Below, piece after piece: positions 1 to 11,383 of a DNA stretch of 64,000 bases (its first letter is position 1; each line of letters opens with the position of its first letter). Origin of the DNA: Laccaria trichodermophora (Eukaryota; Basidiomycota; Agaricomycetes; Agaricales; Hydnangiaceae). Location: contig JACTVC010000028.1 in NCBI GenBank assembly GCA_018417955.1, positions 1 to 64,000 on the forward strand, given 5' to 3'. Made by a program: the position numbers and the translations under genes. Under the pieces are notes generated by a model. The model was not told the origin of the DNA, made no database searches, and worked only from the letters and a program-made list of their open reading frames with translations.

Positions 1-870
1 TTTGATGGGATGTGGGAGATGTTGTGTCATTGGCGTTGCGATTAAGCCTTCATTGAAGTCAGCGGGACGTCATCATCAGAGAAGGGAGAACCCACAACTC
101 AACAGTCCGTTGATTAATAGGATGAACACCCATTTGTCTCGGAAATCTCCACATTCTGCTGTAAATGCAGAAGACTCAATTCGAGCTCTGCAAATTTTTT
201 CATCATCATCGTATTCCCAACCTGTTTTCTCCACCTTTACTTCCCCCGCCTGCGTCTTTCCCTGCCCCTGCCCCAGTCTCTACAAACACGTTGAACCATG
301 GTTTAACACCGCAGCTTACCACAACGTGTCAAGACTTGTAGTCTCATCCCCACCAAAGAGATTGAGCAGATGGAGGTGCTTGAATGGCGGTACGACCGGG
401 TCGAGGTGCGTTGTTCGTTCTATGAGCGCGAGGGTTGTGATTTCATGAGGTGGTACGTGTGTGTTTGGGTTCAGGCTCTGCGTCGTGTCTTTGTGGATAT
501 ACTATGTATGGAACGACCCAACAGTCGCGAAGCACAGAGCTTTCCAAGCCCAGATACTTAATCCGAGGCGCGCATAGTCCCGCTTCCTCGTGATGTCATA
601 GACGATCCACACACTGGGTGCTTGAGGGCCAGAAAGTGCCTTGTTGGTTGCTGAAAATCGACCTTCCATGGTGAATTTTCACGCGGAATAGGGCAGAGTG
701 ATGGAAGACCATTGGGGAGGACTTAAACCTCTTGAATGGAGGCTCTCCGGTGCTCTGGCGACGAGGTATGAGAGACAGAAGCGGAATGAGACGAAAAGTG
801 ACTGGATGCAAGTGAAGGATCCGATCAGGCTGACAAATTGCAATAAGCGCCCTCTAAGCCCAACCGCGCT
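1..870 (-). pseudogene. Dynein heavy chain 5' fragment, copy 0 (cut by window edge)
   Basis: The minus strand encodes pieces of the N-terminal tail of cytoplasmic dynein heavy chain, the microtubule motor subunit. The best stretch, around 110-225, reads KKFAELELSLLHLQQNVEI followed in a shifted frame by GVHPINQRTVE, which is the conserved 'KKFAELELSLLHLQQNVEIPET..HPVIQRAVE' block of fungal dynein tails. Upstream, frames with PWFN.FVET resemble the segment just before it. Frames change several times, so this is decayed. The fragment reads toward position 1 and its downstream part lies outside the window. It is head to head with WD40-like copy A. The family is certain to me from the motif; the exact exon limits are inferred. 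Confidence 0.8.
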
Positions 871-914
871 TATATGCCAGGGCATCGTTCTTTCCGTATT
901 CTCACCAGCCATCG
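846..914. promoter_or_regulatory. Shared dynein/WD40-like promoter (copy A)
   Basis: A GC-rich block followed by CGCGCTTATATGCCAGG and a pyrimidine-rich GTTCTTTCCGTATTCTCACC tract lies just before the WD40-like ATG. The same block is kept at about 5536-5606, 33957-34018, 47677-47754, 54229-54298 and 61188-61256. It separates divergent genes, so it is probably a bidirectional promoter; the TTATAT is a possible TATA-like element. The conservation is seen, the function is inferred. Confidence 0.5.
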
Positions 915-2326
915 ATGGATGAACCACCTTCACAATTGCTCAAGTCAAGGATTCCCAGAAAGACCACCCTCGTTGACCCGTGAGAATCTTTTGTATATCT
1001 ATTGCAGTTTGAACACCATCATGATCATCCCCTTTGCAGACCCAAAAGTTACCTGGAACACATTCGCGACGCTCATTGTCCTCTTCGAAAGGGAATCATA
1101 TGTTATTATCGACACAACACGATATTCGAGCACAACATCCATTCCTCTGGAAAACATGAGGTTGGTTCACATGTCACTCAGTGAGAAAGTCGTATACTAC
1201 TAAGTATGCTTTCAAGCCACGAATCATTGTCCCGGAACATCCGTCACGGTCTTTAAAAAGAATGTCGTTTGTCCCCATCAAAGGCAATCGGATCCTACTA
1301 CTCGCAAAGTACTGGGACTGGGCCTTGCACCAGGATATCAAGTCAAGCTATCTACACCTATCAATCCACAAAATCCGCTCCGATCTTCGTGTTGGTTCTA
1401 CTCTGTGGTTTTTCGACGGTAGCGTTGATGGTCGCTTCGATATTCGTCATTTGGAGCTGATAAAATCCCCCGAAAATGAATTGGGAATTACTTTTTGGGT
1501 TCGATTTGACGACCATTGGAAGCTGTTCAACATGTCTACTTCTCAAACTGACACCTCGAATAATTTTCCTCTAATTGAGTTGGGGAGAATTGATTTTGAT
1601 CTAAAGTTGAAGTCGAAGCCGGAGTACAATGAGAGTCTCGGTTTGTCCAAAATTTCATGCAGTTGTGGTGTTGAACCTGCTCTGATATTCTTCAAGTCAT
1701 ACTATCCCCTGACATGCACATTCTCCTAAACGTGGATTTGGAGGAGTTTCGACACAATGAAACGATTGACATTCACTATTTGGATTCTGGTGGTTCAAGT
1801 TTTTCCTTCATCACCCGCCTGTCTATTCCCGTCGCAGAAACAGATTCTTCACCAGAATTTACATTTTCTGCCGATGGGTCCAAGTTTGCTGTGGCTATGG
1901 AGCACGACGGCGTGTTTGTTTGGGATATTCGAATCAAAGTTCCTTTATGGACATTCATGGAAATCCCCTCGCACTACCCTCGAGGATACGACCGATATCC
2001 TCAATTTAGTGGTGGAAATTTAGGAAAAGAAATTCTGGTATTTGTGGAGGTACGTCTTAGGTTCACATTCTGATATCCCTACCTCTCAAATAAGTGGTCT
2101 GAATCCTCAGCCCGATCATGATTTCTGTACAACAATTCGTGTGATTGGTGCAACATCGTTTGAGATGGAAGAAAAGCTTTGCATAAAGTCAGGCGGCAAT
2201 ACAGTGAGCGCACTTTTCTTCAATCCAAGTGGGGGAACTCTGTATGCTGAACTTGGTGGAACAATTTACGAGTGGGACCTGCAGAAAAATGAGCCTGGTC
2301 CCAAATGGTGGATTGGGGAGGAGTAG
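915..2326 (+). CDS. WD40-like protein, copy A (intact, 5 exons)
   Basis: Exons 915-979, 1040-1160, 1217-1640, 1697-2049 and 2111-2326 join in frame to a 392-residue protein starting MDEPPS and ending KWWIGEE. All introns are 56-61 nt with GT/AG ends, and the same splice sites recur in the other copies, which fixes the frames. Two WD40-like blades are visible: about residues 258-284 (FSADGSKFAV..GVFVWDIR) and 358-382 (ALFFNPSGGTLYAE..IYEWDLQ). The N-terminal 200 residues have no motif I recognise. WD40 folds are usually binding platforms, but no partner or pathway can be read here. The start is the first ATG after the shared promoter and is kept in copies D, E and F. Confidence 0.8.
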
Positions 2327-2394
2327 GATGTCTGCCTCAACAAAAATACTTTTTATCATGCTGTTTGTAGTTCATTGAAACAAGTAACCAGTGT

Positions 2395-3035
2395 TCAAGC
2401 AAAAGAAGTTTGAAGGAGAAGAGACCGAAATTGTGTTGACCTTGGCTTAGGTATCAGGAAATGAAACAATGAACACCCAAGATCACGCGAACAAAGTCTG
2501 TGAATAGTGCCAGTGTGATGAACATTTGCTCCAGAAGAAGGAGAGGAATCCCGCTGCATTGAATGCATAAAAACCCGTCGCAGCGGATGATATCGCAGGC
2601 GCAGGTATGATGCGAGGACGACAAGGCAGATCGAGGCTGCCGAAGTCCATAAGAGGTGAGCGCACACCTCAAGTAGTTACCACTGAGTGTACCAACAGGG
2701 TCCAGTTCTTGAACCCTTCTTGAAATTTGTCGGGGAAGTCATTTGTGGCATCTTTATAACATTGCAAAGTTTTGGAAGTTAGCCAGAGTTCAATTAACTT
2801 AGGCGTAGTTTTCAGGATTATGCGCACCAAGCAAGCGCCCGTGCTTGTCAGATTTACGGCCAGATATATTAGCGCTGACCTAAACCAAGAAGCCCTACAC
2901 ACGAACAAATGCGCGATCCCGTACGCACAGATCCCTCAGCCGTCATCAAATGCACGTCCCACCCACCTTCCCAGCGCCAATTTTTGGAAGTGTTCACGAT
3001 GTAGGTGCTGGTTGAGGAGGGAAAAGTCCTGTATC
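2395..3035 (-). repeat. Module X, copy A (unidentified, convergent to WD40-like gene)
   Basis: This block follows every WD40-like copy that has not been cut. On the minus strand the best-kept frame ends with a hydrophobic peptide (ATGFYAFNAAGF..FFWSKCSSHWHYSQTLF, then stop), shared with the blocks near 13.4, 50.8 and 55.9 kb and more weakly with 43.3 kb. Frames further upstream are broken. The plus strand carries a stop in most copies, so minus is the likelier coding strand. I do not recognise the protein. It is probably the 3' end of a convergent gene copied along with the WD40-like gene. Confidence 0.5.
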
Positions 3036-3781
3036 CCAAAAGGTTTCCCGCCGCCCGTCGTCGTCCTTCCAGAAGCGACAAGGGAGTCTAGCTTTGCCTA
3101 TAGACCAATAGCGTCGTCAACCCCAAAGTCACAAGCAATGGACGAAGACGCGCTTCCTCCTGATCCGATATTTGTGTTCATCTAAACTAGTCATCTCTGT
3201 GGTGACGTTAGGACGAATTCCAGGAAGCGAAAGCGAATCGCCAGAGGGATCCCCACCGTCTTGTTTGGAGGCGGGTATTGGCAATCTCGAAAAGGGGGCA
3301 GGAATGGAGTTGGAAGAAGAGGTGCAAGTGGGGAAGACGATGTTGCTGGCAAGGTTCTGTTCATGTTTTAAAGACGTTGGGCAGTCCCATCCATATAGTT
3401 TGGTAGGCAACATTGAGCGCGATAACGTGGACGTCACAGCGGAGGCGGAATTGGATATCGGAATGGAAAGGAGGTGGCAAGCGGGGGGCAAACACATCGT
3501 GCTTGGGTTTGTGTTGTTCGTTGGTAAGTATCACATTGGTGAGGGAAAAAGCCCTCGAATATACACGATGACGAACGGGCGAATCGACACACACCGTCAG
3601 CTTCTGGGTGCTGTGGTAGGTATGTTGTCGGGAATGAATGGTCCACCTCGTAGCAAATCAGCCTCGTAGTTTATATGCATGGCCTGTAGACCTCCGCAAC
3701 TTGGGAGTAAAGACTTCTGATAACTAGAGTCAGGTTGAAGCCCGAAGAAGGCAGTAAGGGAGGAGCTTACCAGCGCGACTT
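3036..3781 (-). pseudogene. Module Y plus decayed Med21 3' exon (copy A)
   Basis: The right part (about 3590-3781, minus strand) resembles the last exon of the intact Med21 gene at 19119-19240: here GLQAMHINYEADLL and GGPFIP, there VLQAMLVDNEANLL and DGPSIP. The left part matches the sequence between Med21 and CUL4 (18420-19118). A plus-strand open frame of 165 codons runs through 3172-3669, but it is interrupted in other copies and matches nothing I know. At 3781 the sequence passes abruptly from the end of Med21 exon 4 into a dynein exon; an identical junction occurs near 52470. Confidence 0.6.
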
Positions 3782-5590
3782 TGAGAGAACCCCAAACATC
3801 TCACTCGCACTGCGCGCCGTACCATGTCTATCGCAAAGCCTTGCAATGGCCTGGTTCTAGGCACACGCACTCGCTATACACATTTCCAGCTGTTCCTTAT
3901 CTCGGTGTCTGCGTATAATACCCACGTCAGCCTTTACTCAAACACACGACAAAAGAAGTGAAAGAAAAGGACTGACCAACACTAACATCCAGGGGATAAT
4001 GTTTCGCTCAACGACCTGATAACCCTCCTTTAACCTCCTCCACATTCATACCCCCTCCAACCCCTCCTTCTCCTCCAAGTCCAACCGTCTTTTGTGCGAG
4101 GAGACGTTTGAAGGTGGGTAAGGTGTGCATGCAAGCCAGTGAGATGTTAAGATTGGCAGAAGGATGTCGTCCAATGAGATTCTTTGACGAGTGGGAGAGC
4201 GTGACGAATTGGGTAAGAGGGCAGTTCAAGTTTTCGTTTTGGATGAGCGTTAGTTATTCGTGCACCTTGTCGAGGTCGTGGAGGAGAGGAGATTGTCGTT
4301 AGCGGCGGAATAGACGGTTGTACTTATGGACTGCCGATACCCATCAGCCTCATTTATCTCAAAGAAAAAGAAGACAGACCCACCGAGAGTTGTAGCATCC
4401 TACAACCCGGCATCTGTGATCAAAATAACAGTCGCGTGAATTCTCTTTGCATTCCTCGATACATCCATGGCCGCCCTAACCTCCCCGCTCCTCAACTGCG
4501 CCTCCATGCCTTCCAACGCCCATTCAAGGCTCAACCAAAAATTGACCTCTTGCGATGCCGTGTCGGAGGAAACGTTCCTTGTGAGCTTGGTCGCCGCTTG
4601 TATAGCTTTGATCCAAGAATTGACGTGTGATTGGAGAGAGTTTAGAGCGTGCTGTAAGTGAGTAGCTTTGACCGGATGTGGGAGATGTTGGGTCGTTGGC
4701 CTTGCGATTGGGCCTTATTAAAGTGTTAGTGGGTTTCGGTCGCTGTACAAAAAAAACGCACAAACTCAACGGTCCGTTAGATAACGGGATGAACGACGAA
4801 ACTCGTCTTCCGAATCTTCACATTCTTTTGTGAGCGCAACGATCTCAACTCGAGCTCTGCAAACTTTTGCATCGTCATCGGTTAACCTCTCCACCTCCAC
4901 CTTCCCCACCTGCGTCTTTCCTTGCCCCTGCCCTAGTCTCTACAAACGCGCTAAACCATGGTTGAACACCACAGCTTACCACGACGTGTCAAGACTCAGT
5001 ACTCAGTACTCAAGACTTGTATCGCGTCTCGTCCCCACCAAAGAGATTGAGCAGATGGAGGTGCTTAGATGGCAGTCCGACCGGGTCGAGGTGCGTTGTT
5101 CATTCTATGAGCGCCCGGGTTGTGATATGTGTCGGGTGTGATTCATGATGTGGTATGTGTGTCGTGTCTTTGTGGATATATGTATGGAACGACCCAACAG
5201 TCGCGGAGCACAGAGCTTTTTGTGCCCAGACAATCCGAGGCGCGCAAAGTACCTCTTCCTCGGGACGTCATATACGAACCACGCACTGGGTGCTTGAGGG
5301 CCAGGAAGTGCCTTCGACCTTTCGCGGTGGAAAGAGGGACAGAGATGGAAGATCATCGTAGAGGGCCTTTAACCTCTTGAATGAGTGGATGAAGGGGCTC
5401 GGACACTTAGGCGGCGAGTAATGAGAAAGACAGAAGCGGAATGAGACGAAAAGGGACTGGGTGCGATTGACGATAATTACCAGGAGACAGTTGTCGGAGA
5501 AATATGTTCCAGCCCAAAAAGGTACATGTTGCGATAGGCGCCCTCTAAGCACGGCCGCGCTTATATGCCAGAGCATCGTTCTTCCGTATT
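3782..5590 (-). pseudogene. Dynein heavy chain 5' fragment, copy 1
   Basis: Reading leftward from about 5590 the minus strand carries dynein tail pieces in order: HITTRALIER.THLDP (5150 region), HVVVSCGVQPWF.AFVET, KFAELELRSLRSQKNVKI with FVVHPVI (4800-4870), then LNSLQSHVNSWIKAIQAATK and EVNFWLSLEWALEGMEAQL (4440-4690), LPNSSRSPTR-type decayed YPI segment (4150-4230), and GTARSASEMFGVLSK at 3782-3830. Stops and frame changes occur in most pieces, and the motor domain is absent, so it cannot make a motor. The left end is a sharp junction with Med21 sequence. It is about 93-95 percent identical by eye to copy 5 (52471-54280). Confidence 0.8.
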
Positions 5591-5615
5591 CTCACCAGCC
5601 ATCCACGGATGAACC

Positions 5616-7603
5616 CCAGTGAAAATGAAGGAAAACCAAACCGAACCATACTGAGCTAATTATAAGCAACACAACGTCATCGATCCAAATCGAGCTGGAC
5701 CCTTCTCGCGCTCGACACGATTGAAGGAAATCCATCCCCACTACTCGTCAAATTCCTCTGCAACAGTATGAAACCCCATGAGTCCTGTTGTGTAGACGCA
5801 CTCCTGAGAAATTTGCCCGACGAATGTGCTCCGTTGCGCACGCCGCAAACCGACTCCCCAACCCCACACCAAATCACAACACGTGCATGCCTCAGCACTT
5901 TTTCTTTATTACTCCCATCTCGCTCCAACCTGCCGCAGCCTCTCCGTCGCCCTCCTCTTCCCCACCACATTACTATCTCGCGCCGTCTCCATGATACTTC
6001 CACCAAACGATCTCCCGGCCAGCCGGCGTTGGTCACCTCTCTGGCTTCAGTCGCTCTAAGATGTAGACTCTCGCATCGTTAAGGGAGAAGACCACAGGTC
6101 GTCGATGGGTATTTCGACGGTTGTATGCGGTCTTCCATGTGACGGCATTTGTGCTAGGATCTAGTAAGAACCCCCTTTGCATTGGTGAAGAATCTAAGTT
6201 GATTATATGCGACGTACGTGCGCCGTTCAGTCACAGGGCTATGCACGCTTGGTGGCCTTTGGTTTACAGTACACATCCCGGGTAAAGACAGTTGTTTTTA
6301 AAAGGTAGGGACCCTCATTCTGTTTAATTCTTTGGTGTATGCTGACTATATGCGTCGAAATTTAGCTTCAGCGCCCCGCCTTGCAACACATGCAGTCAAG
6401 TCGAAGGAGAAGTATGAGGGGAAGGCATCTGAAGCTGAGATTTCTGAGATATGGGAGAAAGTGAGTCCGTCATTCTGGGGCATACGCGGTTTGCTCACTC
6501 CACATTCCATCCAACACCTTCTCGGTAATCAGACCTCTGATTAAGTGACGAAAGCCACGGCAAGAAATCATCTCATGCGAAGACGGCACGAGAAATTTGA
6601 GAACAAGGCAGACAAGGCCACGAGAAATGGTACGTATGTTTTCGGATTCTCGGAAGCATGATGACTGACGTTATAACAAAGCGGCATAACGACCAGTCGT
6701 TTCTGCTAGCTGGCATTGGCACCTGCAAATGTGGTTCGTGAAGTGTAACGTTGTTGATTTTTTCGTTGTCAGCGCTGTTTATTTTTATTTCCAGAATTCT
6801 TTACTTTACGACGTCCCTTCAACATGACAAATTCATTATTGCCGCCGCCTCAAATCGCGCTTGAGAATTTCAGCAATAGCGCTGGAGAAAGACAAGAAAG
6901 GAATGGGAAGTAACATAGGCGGGTTGGTGCCGGGACCAAAAAATAAACAGTACGTTCCATCATTTCGAACGATATTTTCTCATAACTCCGGTTTACGTAG
7001 CAGCACGCATCGTACTTGGTCCTTAAGCAAGGTCCGTTTTCTCATCAACACTCCCCGCTCTCTGGTCGCCTCGCTCAGGCCGGTGACTGTTTTAGTATGT
7101 CACTTCAACTGCTCACACTTAAATTTCTCACTGACTGTGTTTTTCAAGCACCTGACATGTCGTAGAACCCAAGTAGAACCCGCGTCTTGTGGCAAGTCGT
7201 CTTTTTTTTTGCCTTTTCTGTTCTTTTCTGACTTGGCGGTTTCAGTTGCGCCGTTCAATTTGGCTCGCTTAGATCTCCGGCGCACTCTATGCCGCTCCTC
7301 GCCATTCTCAGTCACTTTTGCTCAACGGCCAAGTCTTGGAACGGATTCTCAAGGTCTCGGTTTTGCTCGATTCCATTCAATATGCTCAGACACTTCGTTT
7401 CTGTCTGGATCGATGTGGTTTGGTCGCATTGTCCACCATCAGTTTGCTCTCGCTAGATTAGATTTGGTTTCGGTTAGATAGCTCTCGATGTAGCTGGGTT
7501 TGAAATCTAGCCAGACTTGTAAAAGTCTCTATCGTCGAACCACATCTAAATCATTAGATTTGACTCGACGTGGTTCGACCCCCTTAGCCCTCATTTTCAC
7601 TGG
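5616..7603. mobile_element. MULE-like DNA transposon, non-autonomous, 9-bp target duplication
   Basis: The element begins CCAGTGAAAATGAAGG and ends with the inverse complement (CC..TCATTTTCACTGG). It is flanked by a perfect 9-bp repeat GGATGAACC at 5607-5615 and 7604-7612; the uninterrupted target is seen in the other WD40-like copies. Nine-bp duplications are typical of Mutator-like elements. No transposase is visible: the longest frames (5677-6036 minus, 6861-7481 plus, 6332-6544 plus) match nothing I know. A hairpin (arms 7534-7543 and 7570-7579) lies near the right end. It sits exactly on the start-codon region of WD40-like copy B, separating it from its promoter. Confidence 0.75.
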
Positions 7604-8983
7604 GGATGAACCACCTTCACCATTGCTAAGGTCAAGGATTCCCAGAAAGACCGTTGTTCTGGACCCGTGAGAATCTTTTGTATATCTACTGAAATTTTGA
7701 ATTCACTTTGCAGCCAATTTGCAGCGAGGGATTTATCATTTTCGACTCTCATTGTCCTCTTCGAAAGGGGATCATTTGTTATCGCCGGAACCACACGATA
7801 TTCGAGCACAACATCCATTCCTCTGGAAAACATGAGGTTTGATTCACATGTCGCTCACTGAGAAAGTCGTATCCAACTAACTCTGCTTTCAAGCCACGAA
7901 TCATTGTACCGAAATATCCGTCGCGGTATTTGAAGGGAATGTCCTTCGTCCCCATCAAAGGCAATCGGATCCTACTCTTCGCAAAGTACTCCGACGGAAT
8001 GTGGACAGATTCTGAGCACTATCTACACCTATCAATCCACGAAATCCGCTCCGATCATCGTGTTGGTCCTGCTCTGTGGTCTTTCAATGGTAGCATTGAT
8101 GGTCGCTTTGATCTTCGTCATTTGGAGCTGATAAAATCCACCGAAAATGAATTGGGAATCACTTTTTGGGCGCGATTTGATGACCATTGGAAGCTGTTCG
8201 ACATCTCTACTACTGAGACTGACCCCTTGAATAATTTTCCTCTAATTGAGTCGGGGAGAGTAGATTTTGATCTAAAGTTCAAGTCGAAGTTCGTGAGTCT
8301 CGGTTTGTCCAAAATTTTCATTCAGTTGTGTTGAACCTGCTCTCATGTTCTCCAAGTCATACTATCCCCTGACAAGCACATTCTCCTAAATGTGGATATG
8401 AAAGGCAGACGACACAACGAAACGATTGACACTCACTATTTGGATCCTGGTGGTACAAAATTCTCCTTCATTACCCGCCTGTCTATTCCCGTCACAGAAA
8501 CAGATTCTTCACCAGAATTTGCAATTTCTGCCGATGGGTCCAAGTTTGCTATGACTATGGGTCCTGGCATGTCTGTTTGGGATATCCGAAGCAAAGTTCC
8601 TTTACAGACATTCACAGAGCTCCCATGGCCCAACCACATTTTCCGGCCTCGGCAATTCCTCCAATTTAGCAGTGGAAATTTAGGAAAAGAAATTCTGGTA
8701 TTTGTAGAGGTATGTCTGATGTTCACATTCTGATATCCCTACCTCTCAAATAGGTGGTCTAAACTTTTAGCATGCTTCAGACTCTGAAATCATTCATGTG
8801 ATCGATGCAACGTCATTTGACATGGGAGAAAGGCTTATCTTAAAGAATGAGCACAGTGATTGGTTTAGCCTTTTCTTTGATCCACACTGGGGAACTCTGT
8901 ATGCTGAACTCAAGGGGACAATTTATGAGTGGGACCTGCAGAAAAAAGAGCCAGGTCCTGAATGGTGGATTGGGGAGGAGTAG
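7604..8983 (+). pseudogene. WD40-like protein, copy B (start codon lost, body open)
   Basis: The five exons and their splice sites match copy A, with the last exon ending at 8983 (EWWIGEE). All exons remain open, including WD40-like blades FAISADGSKFAMTM..MSVWDIR and SLFFDPHWGTLYAE..IYEWDLQ. The ATG of the MDEPP start reads ACG in the target sequence left of the transposon (5605-5607), and the MULE-like insertion then split the site, leaving DEPPS without an in-frame ATG. Exon 2 appears to use a second TTTGCAG acceptor 11 nt downstream of the usual one. It may be recently silenced, or expressed from the transposon end. Confidence 0.65.
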
Positions 8984-9768
8984 GATGTCCAGCTCAACCA
9001 GAATACTTTTTATCATGCTGTTTGTAGTTTGTTGAAATGAGTAACCAGTGTTCAAGCAAAAGAAGTTTGAAGGAGGAGTTTGACGGCCGTCTGTGGACAA
9101 AACTTGCTTTTTTTTTCTACCTACATACTTTTCATGAAATAAAGCTGGTAATTGTCAAAGATAGCCAAAGATTGTTGAAGATTGTCAAAGATTGTTCCAT
9201 TACAGAAACATGTAAAGGAAGAAAGTCAAACAATCTTCAACAATCTTTCAATTACAGTTAGGCTTTGGTTCTATTTACAACCTGAGATCTTTGGCAATCT
9301 TGCATTTTGTTGGAATAGTACACTCCGGCATTTGCCAGTACATTCTCACACTTAATTAATTAGTAATATCGGACTATTAACTTAGTAATCCCAAGTATGT
9401 AGATAACACTAGAATATGGTAGATACATAGTAATTAGGTATATAAGGACTGTAGAAACTTGTGCATAATATAGTTCATCCTCTATTTCCAACACATTTTG
9501 TAGGTCTGTATGTTTGGTACACAAGCAAAATTGAGACTGAATAATCTTGGAAAATTCCCCATAATCTTCCAGATTCTCAGCTTTCCCTCAATCCCAGAAT
9601 TGAGGGATCTTCAACAATCTTCAACAATTGTTAGGAACCAAGGAATTGACCCTATCTACAATCTTCAACAATTGTTGTGACTGCTGCCAAGAAAGATGAT
9701 GTCATGTTCGAATGGACCGGATTTTGGACCTCAAAGGTGGGAAAATACTATATCATCATTGTTTCGAA

Positions 9769-10745
9769 GTGAGTTTTCATCCATTTTGCCTGTTGTTGGG
9801 CTTAAAGAAATCACCACCTCCATATTCAAAAGATGTTTTGTTGTTATTTTTGGATGTTAATTTTTATGCCTGAGTAGGGAGCATTTCACTTAGCAGTGAG
9901 TTTTCATCCGTTTCACCTGTCCTTAGGCTTAAAAAAAACACCCAGTATTAAAGAATCACCATCTCCATTTGCGAAAGACTGTGTTTTCTCATTGTGGCTG
10001 TATGTTAAATTTTTATGCCCAGGGAAGCATTTCATTTAGCAGTGAGTTTTCATCCATTTCACCTGTTCTTGGGCTTAAAAGAAACACTCAGTATGGAAGA
10101 ATCTCCATCTCCATTTGCGAAAGACCACGTTTTGTCGTTCTGGTTGTATGTCAGACTTTTATGCCCAGGGGTAGAATTTCGCTTAACAGTGAGTTTTCAT
10201 CTGTTTCACCTGTTCTTGGGCTTAAAAAAAATGCCTAGTACGAAAGAATTACCATCTCTATTTTTGAAAGACTGTGTTTTGTCGTTCTGGCTGTATGTTA
10301 ATTTTCTATGCCCAGGGAGAGAATTTCACTTAGCAGTGAGTTTTCATCCGTTTCACCTGCTCTTGGGCTTAAAAAAACGCAAAGTATGAACAAATCTCCA
10401 TCTCCATTTGTGAAAGACTGTGTTTTGTCATTTTGGCTGTATGTTAAATTTTTATGCCCAGGGAAGCATTTCATTTAGCAGTGAGTTTTCATTCATTTCA
10501 CCTGTTCTTGGGCTTAAAAGAAACACCCAGTATGAACAAATCACTATCTCTATTTTTTTAAAAGACAGTGTTTTGTTGTTCTGGCTGTATGTCAAATTTT
10601 TATGCCCAGGGGGGAGCATTTCACTTACCAGTGAGTTTTTATCTGTTTCATCTGTTCTTGGGCTTAAAAGAAATGCCCAGTATGCACCATCTCCATTTGC
10701 AAAAGACTGCATCTTGTCATTCTGGCTGTATGCTCTATTATCAGC
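9769..10745. repeat. Seven-copy tandem repeat, about 147-bp period
   Basis: The word GTGAGTTTTCATC recurs at 9769, 9896, 10042, 10189, 10336, 10481 and (one mismatch) 10631, giving spacings of 127, 146, 147, 147, 145 and 150 bp. Each unit also holds TTTCACCTGTTCTTGGGCTTAA, CACCATCTCCATTTGCGAAAG and TTTTTATGCCCAGGG. Units differ by scattered substitutions. Short open frames cross the units (9969-10238, 10015-10389, 10420-10749), but they do not keep one frame across units and look incidental. The array lies inside the 9079-13371 transposon. Confidence 0.85.
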
Positions 10746-11383
10746 ATGATTGTTTCAGTGTTTTTTTCCCCCTAATGCCAAAAGTGGTTGCAAATGTTGA
10801 TGCTGACCTGTGGCCATTCATGATCAAGACTTGGTACAGACATTTTATGAGACCATTCCCCTTTCTCTCTATGACATGTATCAGCCATTCATCTCCTGCT
10901 TTTTTGACAAGTCACCTTGCCCTTCCTCCACCATTTGTAACATGCTAGTTCCACAGTGAGTACTGTACTAATTCAATCAATTCGTTGCACCTGTGACCTG
11001 CATGATGAAATTTTTGTTTTGTCGTGTTGCTGAGGGAGTACTCTGCCTATGGAATATCCTTCTATCATGGTACTTTCCATCCCCTGACACATCCATCACT
11101 GGTCAGTCTGCTACACCTATGCTCACATATACAGTCACATTTACTTACTTTTGTTTTATATCAAGTGACTACTGACTTATACTTTTACCTTGTGTTGTAC
11201 ATGAGAAAATCTATCTTTTTACACCTACAATCTCCAACTGCTTAAGTGTGAAGCCCTACCAACAGCTCTTCTTATGCACTAGGAGAATATGGTGTGCTGA
11301 TCTCGGTCTCTAACACATCTTGCAACTTCTGAAGGAACTGTCCTTGGAGGTCAGAACACAGGAACGTCAGACTGTCACATTTC

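Noticed and set aside
2..448. 148-codon plus-strand open frame
   Set aside because: It lies over dynein tail sequence read from the minus strand, and the plus frame is not kept in the equivalent regions at 4.8, 29.4, 47.1, 53.5 and 59.9 kb.
1022..1203. Alternative frame TLIVLFERESFVI..STTSIPLENMR as exon 2 of the WD40-like genes
   Set aside because: It is open in several copies, but substitutions between copies are silent in the overlapping HCPLRKGIICY..SSGKHE frame, and only that frame joins to exon 3 in phase.
9769..10745. CRISPR array
   Set aside because: Units are head to tail without unique spacers, in a eukaryotic transposon.
9969..10749. Open frames across the tandem repeat as a repeat-containing protein
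   Set aside because: The frame shifts from unit to unit because the unit length varies (145-150 bp) and stops intervene; no start or splice context.
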